Source: CALXQW01 sp031553045 | Lineage (GTDB): Bacteria > Verrucomicrobiota > Verrucomicrobiia > Opitutales > Intestinicryptomonadaceae | NCBI GenBank assembly: GCA_031553045.1 | Contig: JAVBLZ010000002.1 | Location: 60,262-124,261 of the forward strand | DNA: 64,000 nt | Reading direction: 5' to 3' | In this document: positions 26,915 through 36,238 of the stretch, piece after piece | Layout: every line of letters begins with the position of its first letter | Numbering within the stretch: the first letter of the stretch is position 1 | Made by a program: the position numbers and the translations under genes | Notes under the pieces: model-generated | Seen by the model: only the letters and a program-made list of their open reading frames with translations | Database searches by the model: none | Told to the model about the DNA's origin: nothing

Positions 26915-28204
26915 ATGAAAAAAACATATAAGATAGGTTTTCTTGGAATGGGCACTATTGCCCAAGGGGTCTATAAACACTTAAGCCAAAAGAAAGCGCA
27001 GCTAGAAAAAGAGTTTGACGCAAAGTTTGAGCTGGCAAAAGTCTGCGACATAAATTTAGAGCAGGCGCGCAAGGCAAAAATCCCCGAAAGCAAGCTTACA
27101 ACAAATGCGTTAGACATAGTCGATAACCCTGAAATAGACATAGTTTGCGAGCTTATCGGCGGCGTGAATGCGGCTTTCGACCTCACCATGAGGGCTCTTA
27201 AAAACGGCAAGGTTGTTGTCAGCGCAAACAAGGCTGTTATTTGCGAAAAGGGCAAGCAGATTTTTGAAGCTTCAAACTTTCAATCATATTTCTTTGAAGC
27301 CAGCGTGGGGGGCAGCATACCCATCATCAAGGTTGTGCGTGAGGCACTCGTGGCAAATGATTTTCAGCACATATACGGCATACTCAACGGCACTTGCAAT
27401 TACATCTTAACTAGGATGGCAAATGAGGGATCTTCTTTTGAAACAATCTTGGCTGATGCAAAAAAACTCGGCTATGCAGAGGCAAATGATTCTTTGGATG
27501 TTGACGGTTTTGACACTGCACACAAGGCGGTAGTCTTGACATATCTGGCCACAGGCAAGTGGATTAAACAATCCCAAATGATTATAGACGGCATACGCAA
27601 GGTAAGCCAGAAAGACATAGTCTGGGCGAAAGAAAACAATTATTCAATAAAGTTGATTGCCTCTGTGAATACCCGTTTTAAAGGTAAGGGTAAAAAAGTA
27701 TTTGTAAAAGTTGCGCCATGTTTGGTGTCAAATTCTGAAGTTTTGGCAAATGTCAATGGTGTCTATAACGCTGTTGCAGTAGATGGAGACTTGATTGGCA
27801 CGGGCGTTTATATCGGCAAAGGCGCTGGTCAAGACCCTACAAGCAGCGCAGTAATCAGCGATATTTTTGACGCCATAAAATACCTTAAGGGCGCACCAAA
27901 AATCGGCGATTTGAGTGAGCATGACGAAATTTCTGTTGCATCTTTGGAAGAGGTTAAGGGTGCATTTTATATTAGGTTGTGCGTCAAAGATAAGTCGGGC
28001 GTATTGGCTGCAATTTCTGCAAAATTTGCGGAACACAACATATCTATTGAATTACTTGAGCAGACAATGCATGAAGAATCCAACAAGGCTTGGCTCATAC
28101 TCACAACCCACGAAACCAATGAGCAAGCGATAGCAAACTTGCTTAAAGACTTGAGTAAAACTTCATCCGTGCTGGAAAAACCCGTGGTGCTCAGGCTATT
28201 CTAA
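26915..28204 (+). CDS. hom: homoserine dehydrogenase
   Basis: 429 aa. The start is set by AAGGAG at 26904-26909, five nt before ATG 26915; the GTG at 26909 overlaps that site. It reduces aspartate semialdehyde to homoserine for threonine and methionine synthesis. The N-terminal nucleotide fold has GFLGMGTIAQGVYKHL. The catalytic domain has NGTCNYILTRM and ANDSLDVDGFDTAHKAVVL, with the usual Lys/Asp residues. The C-terminal ACT domain (about 350-429: FYIRLCVKDKSGVLAAISAK) implies threonine feedback inhibition. It is third in the serA-plsY-hom group and is followed after 10 nt by the M50 protease gene. Confidence 0.95.
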   Translation: MKKTYKIGFLGMGTIAQGVYKHLSQKKAQLEKEFDAKFELAKVCDINLEQARKAKIPESKLTTNALDIVDNPEIDIVCELIGGVNAAFDLTMRALKNGKVVVSANKAVICEKGKQIFEASNFQSYFFEASVGGSIPIIKVVREALVANDFQHIYGILNGTCNYILTRMANEGSSFETILADAKKLGYAEANDSLDVDGFDTAHKAVVLTYLATGKWIKQSQMIIDGIRKVSQKDIVWAKENNYSIKLIASVNTRFKGKGKKVFVKVAPCLVSNSEVLANVNGVYNAVAVDGDLIGTGVYIGKGAGQDPTSSAVISDIFDAIKYLKGAPKIGDLSEHDEISVASLEEVKGAFYIRLCVKDKSGVLAAISAKFAEHNISIELLEQTMHEESNKAWLILTTHETNEQAIANLLKDLSKTSSVLEKPVVLRLF

Positions 28205-28214
28205 GATTGCGACT

Positions 28215-29216
28215 ATGACTAATGGCGGCGTCTTAGAACAAATTGCTCAGAAGAAAACAAAGAAGGCTAATCCCAAGCTATTTTTTGGATCGCTATTTTT
28301 GTTTATGCTCATCGCATCCTATTTCTGGGGGTGGGAGTATTCTTTGCTAATTCTTCTGGTCATATTCTTCCATGAATGTGGACACTATTTGATGTTCAAA
28401 ATTTTTGGCTGTAAGAATGTGAATATGGTGTTTGTGCCCATGTTGGGCGGCTTTGTCAGCGCAAATGAAGATGATTTAACATCTACAAAGCGTGTTATTG
28501 TGTTTTTGGCGGGTCCTGTATTTGGTCTTATTGTGGCGTTTATTTCCATGTTCTTGGCGGGGTTTGTATCTGGATTCACAGGCAATATGCAGAGTGCAAA
28601 TTATATTGTTTCATTTGTTGGCATTAGCATTTTTATAAACCTATTAAACCTTCTTCCATTTCTACCTTTGGATGGTGGGCAAGTTGCAAACGTGCTTATT
28701 TTTTCGAGAAATTGGCTGTTTGAAGCGGTATTCAGGGCTTTGTCTTTAATTGCCTTGGCGGCTTGGTTTATCTATATAGAAGCATATAGTTTTTTGATAA
28801 TACCTGCGTTTTTACTCATGGGTCTTTCAGGCTCAATCAAGATTCGCAGAATCGTTGCAGATTTCAAAAAGAAAAATATTTTTTCAGATAAAATTACTGA
28901 AGACAATGTTGAGCTGATACGTAATGAACTAATAAAATACGATGTCAAAGATTGCGAAATCCCAAAATTTATCCCCAATTATGTGAGTGCCGTATGGGAA
29001 GGGGTAAGGCTGAAAGCTCCTAGTGTTATAAAGTCTTTTGCGCTATTTTTCGCCTACATTTTTATATTTGCTTTTGGTGCTTTTTTAGGGCTGATGCAAA
29101 TTCATTTAGCAAGTGGATTAGAAAAAGGGTTAGAGCAAATAAAAGAGCGAGAAAATAATTCTGCTCAAGTTGCGCCTGCTCAAACTCGTTCTAATCAACC
29201 ATATATAGTCAATTAG
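28215..29216 (+). CDS. M50-family (site-2-protease-type) membrane metalloprotease
   Basis: 333 aa. Zinc site HECGH at 53-57 within a membrane helix, and third ligand D153 in FLPLDGGQV, the two signatures of the S2P/M50 family. About six hydrophobic segments, including SLLILLVIFF, VIVFLAGPVFGLIVAFI (with the family's GPxxG-like turn) and SFALFFAYIFIFAFGAFL near the C-terminus. Such enzymes cleave transmembrane segments of anti-sigma factors or other membrane proteins. No PDZ domain is seen, so this is the short SpoIVFB-like or Rv2869-unlike type. The substrate is unknown. It may be co-transcribed with hom (10-nt gap). Confidence 0.88.
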   Translation: MTNGGVLEQIAQKKTKKANPKLFFGSLFLFMLIASYFWGWEYSLLILLVIFFHECGHYLMFKIFGCKNVNMVFVPMLGGFVSANEDDLTSTKRVIVFLAGPVFGLIVAFISMFLAGFVSGFTGNMQSANYIVSFVGISIFINLLNLLPFLPLDGGQVANVLIFSRNWLFEAVFRALSLIALAAWFIYIEAYSFLIIPAFLLMGLSGSIKIRRIVADFKKKNIFSDKITEDNVELIRNELIKYDVKDCEIPKFIPNYVSAVWEGVRLKAPSVIKSFALFFAYIFIFAFGAFLGLMQIHLASGLEKGLEQIKERENNSAQVAPAQTRSNQPYIVN

Positions 29217-29283
29217 GTTTGAGCCCAAAACTTGTTTTTAGTTGCTGGCTAATTGATCTAAGATTGACGTAAACTTTTTATTG

Positions 29284-29577
29284 TTACAAAAATTTGCGCA
29301 ACGCTTCAAGACCCGTGGAATTTGTTGAGACGCCTAGGTTTGAAGCGGCGGAAGTTAGCAGTTGCACTTTGGCGGCAAGCATATCGTCATAAGATTTTAC
29401 GCCCGTTACAATGGCGCAGCTTTGACCGAATTTTTCTACTACTTCAATATTGATATAGCCGCAGGCAAGAAAGCCTTTTGGCGCTTTTATTATCATGAGT
29501 TTTTTGCCAAAGAGATCTATTGTATAGGCGTCTAAATTTGCGCCATTTACATTAATTACAGATTTAAAATCTTCCAT
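29284..29577 (-). CDS. DUF1805 (YunC-like) protein
   Basis: 97 aa small soluble protein. The block KKLMIIKAPKGFLACGYINI followed by EVVEKFGQSCAIVTGVKSYDD and MLAAKV is the hallmark of DUF1805, the family of Bacillus YunC. The biochemical role of the family is unknown. It is the last gene of the leftward group led by the LptF/G-type permease (31-nt gap to the MFS gene). A Shine-Dalgarno (AGGAAA on the minus strand) precedes the start. Confidence 0.8.
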   Translation of the reverse strand: MEDFKSVINVNGANLDAYTIDLFGKKLMIIKAPKGFLACGYINIEVVEKFGQSCAIVTGVKSYDDMLAAKVQLLTSAASNLGVSTNSTGLEALRKFL

Positions 29578-29608
29578 AAAATTTCCTTTCTTGAAGTATC
29601 GTAAAAAA

Positions 29609-30826
29609 TTAACCGTGTTTAACAGGCTTTGGCAGTGTCAGCGCAAAGGCGGAATTTAAGAGCGCCATTATTGCCGCAAAACCAAAGAGATATTCAACGC
29701 CAAATCTAATCCATATCCATCCGCCCAAAGGCGCACACAATATGGAAATCAGATGGTTTACAGATATTCCTGAAGTTATAGAGCTTGTCAATTCTTCCCT
29801 AGATGCGCTTATCTGTCTTACGTAAATATTTGTCGCCAAGGACGTGGTGCTTATTACTGCGTCTAACACGAAGTTTATGGACAGCACAATGATGGCGGTG
29901 GTTTCCGAAAATAAGTCGCCGGCAAAGCCGTAGAGCAGGCAGACAAAAAATAAGATTACGGTGTCGTAAATCATGATATTTTTGTAGCCAAGCCTATCTG
30001 TAAGCTTGCCTATCATTGGGCTGCAAAATATATTTATCAATGCGCAGACAGCCAAAAGTGCGGCGATGGCGCTTGTGGAAAACTTATAATTGATTATTAA
30101 AAGATACGGCGCAAAAGTCAGAAATATTTGTTTTCTTGCGCCGTAAAAAAGTTCCAACACATAGAATTTTAAAAACTTTGCCTTGAAGTGCAGTCTGGGT
30201 TTTTTCGACGCAACACTCGGCGCATTTTTTGAAAAAGTTGAATATAAGCTTAGGGCAAGCAATATTATGATCAGGCACCATAATATGCGGTAAATTTGCA
30301 CGCTGTCATTCATGTCAAAAAATTCTGCGGCAACATAAAACAAGCCGGCTACAATTAAAGAGCCTATCACAACGCCAAGGCACATTGCGCTGTTTAAAAA
30401 TCCCAGCGCAAGGCCGGCTCTTTCCGGCTTTGCCACCTGCATTGTGATTGCGCTTCTTACTGGCATGATAAGATGCTCTCCCAAACTCCAAACCATGATT
30501 ACAAAAGTCAGCATGATTGTACTCAAGGGCAGCAAAAGCGCCGCCGCACCAATCATTGATGTCAGGCAGGCTATGCGCATAATCTTCCAGTCCGAGACCT
30601 TGTGCAGTATCGCCAAAAATAATACTAGCAAAAAGCCCGGCAGCTCTCTAAAAAATTCAACCCATCCTCTTTCAAAGCCGTCTATCGAATAAATTTCTGC
30701 AAGATAATTATTTAATGAGGACGCAAAGCAGCCCACGCCTATGCCCCAAAAAATTATGCTTCTAAAAAAGGCTCTTGCGCCGGATTGCGGTAAAAATATT
30801 TGTTTAAATCTTTTTGAAATTTCCAT
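29609..30826 (-). CDS. MFS transporter
   Basis: 405 aa, about 12 transmembrane helices, the first after MEISKRFKQIFLPQSGARAFFRS. The loop between helices 8 and 9 has the MFS signature MIGKLTDRLGYKN. The segment WSLGEHLIMPVRSAITMQVA resembles drug/sugar MFS carriers of the YfkF/MdtG type, but no substrate can be named. It is co-transcribed with the ThiF-like gene upstream (11-nt gap) and DUF1805 downstream. Confidence 0.88.
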   Translation of the reverse strand: MEISKRFKQIFLPQSGARAFFRSIIFWGIGVGCFASSLNNYLAEIYSIDGFERGWVEFFRELPGFLLVLFLAILHKVSDWKIMRIACLTSMIGAAALLLPLSTIMLTFVIMVWSLGEHLIMPVRSAITMQVAKPERAGLALGFLNSAMCLGVVIGSLIVAGLFYVAAEFFDMNDSVQIYRILWCLIIILLALSLYSTFSKNAPSVASKKPRLHFKAKFLKFYVLELFYGARKQIFLTFAPYLLIINYKFSTSAIAALLAVCALINIFCSPMIGKLTDRLGYKNIMIYDTVILFFVCLLYGFAGDLFSETTAIIVLSINFVLDAVISTTSLATNIYVRQISASREELTSSITSGISVNHLISILCAPLGGWIWIRFGVEYLFGFAAIMALLNSAFALTLPKPVKHG

Positions 30827-30837
30827 TGAAAAACACT

Positions 30838-31533
30838 TTAAATTTGCGCCGAAAATAATTTTAAGTTTTGCAAATCAAAATTTAGAACTCTGCCGTCCGG
30901 AAAACGCTCAACTTTTGCGAGTGTCCTGATTGCAACGCTTGCGGCAATCAAGCCGCTTATATTTGCCGCCGCCCCAAATATGGAGGGCGATAAAGATTTT
31001 TCATTTTCCGCATTTTTATCGGAGAGGATTTTTTTCATGTCCGTATTTTTACCAAGGCAGATTGTCTGGCTTAAATATCCCTGTGCGCTTGCCCAAATTT
31101 GTGGCAGGCGCAAATTTTTACAGGTTTTGGCAATTAAGAGTCTGGTCTTAAAAGAGTCTGTGGCGTCTATGCACAAATTTGCGCCAATCAGGATTTTTTC
31201 GAGCATTAGTTCATCATCTAAAAATTTATTTATCGCCGTAAATTTGATTTCTGAATTCAGCCTGCCAACAAATTTTTTTGCCGCAAGTGTCTTAGATTTC
31301 CCCAAATCTTTTTCAGAATAGATTGTCTGTCGGGGAAGGTTGCTTATTGAAACTTTGTCAAAATCTACGGCGGTAATTTCGCCCACACCCGCACCCGCCA
31401 AAGCCGCCAAAGCCGACCCGCCCACGCCGCCTATGCCTATCAGCACAAGCTTTGATTTTTGCAAATTTATTTGGTGTTTTTTAGAAAAATCATCCAGAGC
31501 AATTTGCCTTAGGTATCTGGAAAAGTCTTGCAT
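30838..31533 (-). CDS. ThiF/MoeB/HesA-type adenylyltransferase-like (E1-like) protein
   Basis: 231 aa from the ATG at 31533. An upstream in-frame start would lie inside the preceding gene. The Rossmann-type nucleotide site is LVLIGIGGVGGSALAAL. The following ITAVDFDKVSISNLPRQ is diagnostic of E1-like enzymes (acidic D, N, R-Q residues), as is CIDATDSFKTRLLI. These enzymes adenylate a ubiquitin-like carrier (ThiS, MoaD) for sulfur transfer. The paired CxxC zinc motifs normal in MoeB/ThiF are absent here, and the C-terminal part has one candidate Cys (TICLG). It could be a TcdA-like or otherwise divergent member. It starts 1 nt after the permease stop. No MoaD/ThiS partner is nearby. Confidence 0.85.
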   Translation of the reverse strand: MQDFSRYLRQIALDDFSKKHQINLQKSKLVLIGIGGVGGSALAALAGAGVGEITAVDFDKVSISNLPRQTIYSEKDLGKSKTLAAKKFVGRLNSEIKFTAINKFLDDELMLEKILIGANLCIDATDSFKTRLLIAKTCKNLRLPQIWASAQGYLSQTICLGKNTDMKKILSDKNAENEKSLSPSIFGAAANISGLIAASVAIRTLAKVERFPDGRVLNFDLQNLKLFSAQI

Positions 31534-31534
31534 A

Positions 31535-32677
31535 TCAATGTTTGGAAGACCTGTAAAGAAGGGCGGCCCCAAGCGCCTGAAAGACCATGTTTGGCAGCCA
31601 AATAAGCAGGTCCGGCCTGCAATGCGGATATTTTTCAAGCCAAGAAATCATGACTATGGAAAGATAATACGTCATCGCCAAGGCTAGCGCTATGCCAAGA
31701 TTTGCAAGGGTTTCAGTGCGTGAAGCCTTGATGCCAAGCGGAATTGCCAATACCACCATAGAAAATATTGAAAACGCCATGGCAAAATTTTTCTGTATTT
31801 GTATTTGAACTTCTATCCTGTCTTTAAACCTGATTTCGTCTGTGAGTTTGTCTTCCGGCACGCTGTGGCGATTATGTCTTGCGTCCATAAGTTCGCCATA
31901 AGTCATTACCGACAGCTTTTTTTTGCCGCCGTTTGCCTTGCCAAACGTCTTGTCTAAGGATAGGCGCATTGGCAGTTTTTCAGACCTTGCAACGGGTATT
32001 GGGCGGCGCAAATTTTCAGGGTCGTCGGTGTGCATTCTCTCGACGGTTGCGTTGTTGAGGGTGAGCAAAATCTCCTCATTGACGTCGTCATAAGTCAGCC
32101 TTGCGCTTTGCGCCTGTATTGCCATAGAGACTTTTTCATTGGTCATTTCCCAAATTCTGAACCCCATAAGTTCGCCGTCTTTTTGAGAGTCTGCGTAGAT
32201 TACAAAGCCGGTGAAGTCTCTGATAAATTCGCCGGGCTGTATAAATTGGAGAGGGTTGTTGCGTATCAGATTGCGCAACGCCGATTTATACGTAGAATCC
32301 GCCAAGGGCGCATAGTAAAAATTTATGCCCACAGAAAATATGGAGGCGAGTATAGCTATCAAAAATACGGGGGCAGACAAACTGTAAATGGATTTGCCCA
32401 TTGCTTTTATCGCCGTTATCTCACTGAGCGCCGACATTCTGCCGAATATCAAAAGTATTGCCGTGAGCATACCCAAGGGCATTGCATAGGGTATAACCCC
32501 CGGTATAATCAGCATCACTATATATAAGAAGAAGCTTACGCTGAGCCTGCCTGTGGCAAGTTCAGATATTACTTCTTTCATGACATTCCCCACAACAAGC
32601 ACAAATACGAAAAGCGCAACTGTCATTATGACTGCGCCCAATACTTGTTTAAAAACATATTTGTTTAGGATGCCCAT
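31535..32677 (-). CDS. LptF/LptG-family (YjgP/YjgQ) lipopolysaccharide export permease
   Basis: 380 aa. The N-terminus MGILNKYVFKQVLGAVIMT is typical of the family. Three N-terminal helices and three C-terminal helices flank a periplasmic beta-jellyroll region (about 120-260). The loop FGRMSALSEITAIKAMGKS is the cytoplasmic coupling segment that contacts the LptB ATPase. With a second LptF/G subunit and LptB it pulls LPS from the inner membrane. Which of the two subunits it is cannot be decided. It is the first gene of the leftward group and is divergent from glgP. LPS export implies a diderm envelope. Confidence 0.9.
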   Translation of the reverse strand: MGILNKYVFKQVLGAVIMTVALFVFVLVVGNVMKEVISELATGRLSVSFFLYIVMLIIPGVIPYAMPLGMLTAILLIFGRMSALSEITAIKAMGKSIYSLSAPVFLIAILASIFSVGINFYYAPLADSTYKSALRNLIRNNPLQFIQPGEFIRDFTGFVIYADSQKDGELMGFRIWEMTNEKVSMAIQAQSARLTYDDVNEEILLTLNNATVERMHTDDPENLRRPIPVARSEKLPMRLSLDKTFGKANGGKKKLSVMTYGELMDARHNRHSVPEDKLTDEIRFKDRIEVQIQIQKNFAMAFSIFSMVVLAIPLGIKASRTETLANLGIALALAMTYYLSIVMISWLEKYPHCRPDLLIWLPNMVFQALGAALLYRSSKH

Positions 32678-32797
32678 ATTTTAAACAACATAATCAAAAC
32701 CAGATATTTGATTTGCGCAATAAATTTTTTCAAATCTGAACTCATGCTTTCCTATGCTGACTTGGGGAGTGCAAATAATAAGGGCTTGTAATTTTTT

Positions 32798-32826
32798 TTG
32801 ACAAGTGTAGCTTTTGGATTGATTTT
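32798..32826 (+). promoter_or_regulatory. candidate glgP promoter (TTGACA-N17-GATTTT)
   Basis: TTGACA (32798-32803) after a T-run, 17-nt spacer, weak -10 GATTTT (32821-32826), with ATG at 32835 and no Shine-Dalgarno. If correct, the leader would be only a few nucleotides or absent. Confidence 0.35.
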
Positions 32827-32834
32827 TTAATTAT

Positions 32835-35339
32835 ATGAAAGCAAAGACAGTCAAAAAAGATAAAAAGGCTAATACCGTGGAACAGTGCGATTTCTGCACA
32901 GTAGTTACTGCGGAACAGATGAAGGAACGCATTGAATGGCACCTCACCTGCACCATGGCGCGCGCAAAAGAGACGGCTTCAAACATGGCTTGGTGGGCGG
33001 CGGTCGCCCATGCCGTCAGAGATTACGTCATGGAAAGATTCCTTAAAACCATGGAAACGCATCACGGCGAGGATGTAAGAAGGGTTTACTATCTGTCTTT
33101 GGAATATCTCATGGGCAGGCTCACTGAAGATACCCTCAATAACGCAAATTTGAAGGCGGTAACCGCCGAAGCTCTTGAAATGTTGGGCTTGGATTATGAC
33201 ACCATAATGTCTCAAGAAGTTGATATGGGCTTGGGCAACGGTGGTCTGGGCAGGCTTGCCTCATGTTTCTTGGATTCTCTGGCAACTTTAGATTACCCTG
33301 CGATAGGTTACGGCATACGCTATGAGTTTGGCTTGTTCACCCAAAAATTTGAAAATGGCAAGCAAGTTGAACTGCCCGACAACTGGCTGCGATACGGCTG
33401 CCCTTGGGAGTTTGTGCGCCCTGAATTTACAATCAAGCTTGGTCTTGGCGGACGTGTGGAAAACGCCGTTGACAGCCGTGGCGACTGGGCTCCAAAATGG
33501 AAACCCAAAAACGAAATCTTGGGCGTGCCTTGGGATATCCCTATTGTGGGCTACGGCACACGCACCATAAATTTCCTGCGTCTTTGGGAGTCTAGGGCGG
33601 GCAATGAGCTTGACTTAAACGCATTCAATGAAGGCGGTTATGCGCAGGCGGTTCATGAAAAAGCCATGAGCGAGACCGTCTCAAAAGTCCTCTACCCAAA
33701 TGATAAAACTGAAAACGGAAAGGCTCTGCGCCTGATTCAGCAGTACTTCTTTGTGTCTTGTTCTTTGCAGGATATCATACGCCGCTATAAGGTAGAGCAC
33801 AAGGGCTGGGATAAATTTACGGACAAAGTTGTCATACAGCTTAATGATACCCACCCTGCAATAGCAATCCCCGAGCTTATGAGGCTTCTCATAGACGAAA
33901 ATGGCATGGATTGGGACAGCGCTTGGGCAATGGTGGCAAAGTGTTTTGCATATACAAACCATACGCTTTTGCCTGAAGCTCTGGAAAAATGGTCTATCGA
34001 AATTATGGAGAGGATTCTGCCCCGACACATGCAAATCATCTATGAAATAAACAATAGATGGATGATGGAGGTTGAAAATCAATACCCTGGCAATGACTCC
34101 AAAAAACAGGCGCTTTCCATAATTGAGGAATCTTCACCGAAGATGGTGCGCATGGCGTATCTTTCTGTGGTTGGGTCTTTCAGCGTCAACGGCGTTGCAG
34201 CATTGCATTCTGAGCTTCTTAAAGAAAGTGTCTTGAGGGACTTTTATGAGATGAGCCCCAAGAAATTTAACAACAAGACCAACGGCATTACTCCGCGTCG
34301 CTGGTTGCGCACTTGTAATGAGGGGCTTTCCAGCCTGCTCGACGACACTCTTGGCACGCAGAAGTGGACTAAAGATTTGAACCTTTTAAGAGGGCTAGAA
34401 AAGTTTGCATCAGACGCATCTTTCCAAGAAAAGTATGCTGCGGTAAAACGTGAAAACAAGGTAAAGCTTTCAAACATAATCAAAGAAACTTGTGCTGTTG
34501 ACGTAAATCCGGATTCTCTTTTTGACGTGCAAATCAAAAGGTTGCATGAGTACAAGCGCCAGCATCTGAATTTGCTGAACATTATTACTATGTATCGCAA
34601 TTTGTTGCACAACCCCGATATGAATATCGCCCCAAGGACATTTATCTTCGGCGCAAAAGCTGCTCCGGGTTATGACTTGGCAAAAAATATCATTTACGCA
34701 ATCAACAAAGTTGCTGAAAAAATCAACAATGATAAGCGTATAAAAGACAAACTAAAAGTGGTCTTTATGCCCAATTATAGAGTGTCTTTGGCGATGAATA
34801 TCATACCCGCCGCAGACCTTTCTGAGCAAATTTCCACGGCAGGTAAGGAGGCTTCAGGCACAGGCAATATGAAGCTTGCTTTAAACGGCGCAGTTACAAT
34901 AGGCACTCTTGACGGCGCAAATGTGGAAATTCTTGAAGAAGTTGGTCAGGACAACATATTCATCTGCGGTATGAATGTGGAGCAGGTTCAGGAGATGAAG
35001 GCTTTGGGCTATAATCCTTGGTCTTTCTACAATTCAAACGCTTCTTTAAAACAAGCTTTAGATTGGATTGTGAGCGATTATTTCATGCCTGAAAATCCCG
35101 ACACTTTCATGCCATTGCGCAAGTCTTTGTTGGACTGGGGTGATCCATTTATGGTCTGTGCAGACTACCAGTCTTATTGCGACGCTCAAGAGCAAGTTTC
35201 AGAAGCGTTTCTCGACAAAAAGCGTTGGGTGAAAATGGCAATAATGAATACCGCCAGAGTCGGCAAATTCTCCTCCGACAGAACCATTACCGAGTACGCT
35301 GATGGAATATGGAATTTGAAGAAAGTAATGGGCATCTAG
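32835..35339 (+). CDS. glgP: glycogen/starch/maltodextrin phosphorylase
   Basis: 834 aa, full family length. It releases glucose-1-phosphate from alpha-1,4-glucans using phosphate and pyridoxal phosphate. Signatures: [16 protein letters not shown] near the N-terminus, [47 protein letters not shown], and the PLP site [15 protein letters not shown] with the cofactor lysine K680. It works in the cytoplasm. Its product feeds the phosphohexomutase encoded at 12957. It is divergent from the LPS permease gene. Its TAG stop codon (35337-35339) lies inside the left arm of the MITE-like element that starts at 35335. Confidence 0.96.
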   Translation: MKAKTVKKDKKANTVEQCDFCTVVTAEQMKERIEWHLTCTMARAKETASNMAWWAAVAHAVRDYVMERFLKTMETHHGEDVRRVYYLSLEYLMGRLTEDTLNNANLKAVTAEALEMLGLDYDTIMSQEVDMGLGNGGLGRLASCFLDSLATLDYPAIGYGIRYEFGLFTQKFENGKQVELPDNWLRYGCPWEFVRPEFTIKLGLGGRVENAVDSRGDWAPKWKPKNEILGVPWDIPIVGYGTRTINFLRLWESRAGNELDLNAFNEGGYAQAVHEKAMSETVSKVLYPNDKTENGKALRLIQQYFFVSCSLQDIIRRYKVEHKGWDKFTDKVVIQLNDTHPAIAIPELMRLLIDENGMDWDSAWAMVAKCFAYTNHTLLPEALEKWSIEIMERILPRHMQIIYEINNRWMMEVENQYPGNDSKKQALSIIEESSPKMVRMAYLSVVGSFSVNGVAALHSELLKESVLRDFYEMSPKKFNNKTNGITPRRWLRTCNEGLSSLLDDTLGTQKWTKDLNLLRGLEKFASDASFQEKYAAVKRENKVKLSNIIKETCAVDVNPDSLFDVQIKRLHEYKRQHLNLLNIITMYRNLLHNPDMNIAPRTFIFGAKAAPGYDLAKNIIYAINKVAEKINNDKRIKDKLKVVFMPNYRVSLAMNIIPAADLSEQISTAGKEASGTGNMKLALNGAVTIGTLDGANVEILEEVGQDNIFICGMNVEQVQEMKALGYNPWSFYNSNASLKQALDWIVSDYFMPENPDTFMPLRKSLLDWGDPFMVCADYQSYCDAQEQVSEAFLDKKRWVKMAIMNTARVGKFSSDRTITEYADGIWNLKKVMGI

Positions 35340-35557
35340 ACCAAGTACGGTTTAAACAGCAACATTTGCCAAACGCTTTCACGCAATAACTACGTTTGCT
35401 TCGCCTTAAAAACAGGAGACGCACTATTCAGTGCTACCCCAGCTTTTAATACAAAGCACGCCTTTCTATTGAGTGAAATCATTGAGGCAAATGAAAGTCG
35501 GGAAAAACCATAAAGTTCATTTAAATCTATTGCCATTTAAACCGTACTTGGTCTGGA
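35335..35557. mobile_element. MITE-like element, 223 bp, with 22-bp terminal inverted repeats
   Basis: Left arm TCTAGACCAAGTACGGTTTA (35335-35356, ending AA) and right arm beginning TTTAAACCGTACTTGGTC (35536-35557) are inverted copies with one mismatch in 22. The interior has no open frame but contains small stems such as GCAC-TATTCA-GTGC. Related fragments occur at 4549-4596 and 8247-8268. No clear target-site duplication is visible and no transposase is present, so mobility is an inference. An alternative is a structured RNA 3' of glgP. Confidence 0.6.
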
Positions 35558-35575
35558 CCACGCTTGATACTTTAT

Positions 35576-35626
35576 AAAATCTGCATTGCTTGCATAATAA
35601 ATATGCGGCAAACGCAGATTTTTTTT
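35576..35626 (+). terminator. intrinsic terminator downstream of glgP
   Basis: Outer stem AAAATCTGC (35576-35584) with GCAGATTTT (35614-35622). An inner stem, TTGCTTGCATA against TATGCGGCAA, lies within it, then Ts. The outer arms resemble those of the terminator in the 24.2 kb repeat. Confidence 0.85.
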
Positions 35627-35670
35627 ACCTACTATTGGCTAAGGCTTAAGTTGGCTAATATTTTTGGAGC

Positions 35671-35702
35671 AAAAAAAACTGCCATTATAAAAACGGCAGT
35701 TA
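35671..35702 (-). terminator. intrinsic terminator of the leftward nucleoside-hydrolase operon
   Basis: Read on the minus strand: AACTGCC, an 11-nt loop, GGCAGTT, then a run of Ts. Plus-strand arms are at 35677-35683 and 35695-35701. It lies 20 nt past the stop of the last gene. Confidence 0.85.
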
Positions 35703-35722
35703 TAAAGTGTCTTATAAACGCT

Positions 35723-36232
35723 CTATAAAAAATACAAATCCGTAAAGGTTTCGCCATTTTTTTTGTATATCAGCGTCAGATGTCTTGGCTCTTTGCATGG
35801 AGGATTTGCGCTGTCTTCAAAATAGCAGATGACTTTTGTGTCATAAGTTCTAGACACAAATTTTTCCTGTACTTCCGGTTTTGAAAACGTCTCTCCCACA
35901 ACATAAACTTTTTTACAGTTTTTAATTTCGTCGGAAAATTTCTTTTTTAAAAGTTCAAGAGTCGGAGATTTTGAATTTGCAAATTCAGGGAAATTTTTGA
36001 GCACAGCTTTGTTTGTTTCTTTAAGAGTATTTCCAAAAAAAATATACTCGTCATTTTCAGAAATAGATTTTTCAGAATTTAAAAGCGCAAACAAACCCTC
36101 CGCCTTGTTTATGATTTCAGAATTGTCAACTTCTCGCCAAGCGTATTCGCTCAGATGTGCGTTGATTGCGATTGTAAGCCCGCAGACAATGGCGGGCAGC
36201 AGTATAAAGTTTAGTAAAATTTTTTTAATCAT
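35723..36232 (-). CDS. exported protein of unknown function
   Basis: 169 aa. The N-terminus MIKKILLNFILLPAIVCGLTI is a signal peptide or single anchor helix. The remainder is soluble, with an acidic middle (LFALLNSEKSISENDEYIFFG) and a C-terminal part that looks beta-rich (KKVYVVGETF, KVICYFED, HLTLIYKKNG). Two cysteines flank the last part. I recognise no family. It is the last gene of a leftward operon, 6 nt after the sialidase-fold gene, so it may act with exported hydrolases. Confidence 0.65.
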   Translation of the reverse strand: MIKKILLNFILLPAIVCGLTIAINAHLSEYAWREVDNSEIINKAEGLFALLNSEKSISENDEYIFFGNTLKETNKAVLKNFPEFANSKSPTLELLKKKFSDEIKNCKKVYVVGETFSKPEVQEKFVSRTYDTKVICYFEDSANPPCKEPRHLTLIYKKNGETFTDLYFL

Positions 36233-36238
36233 AGTACG

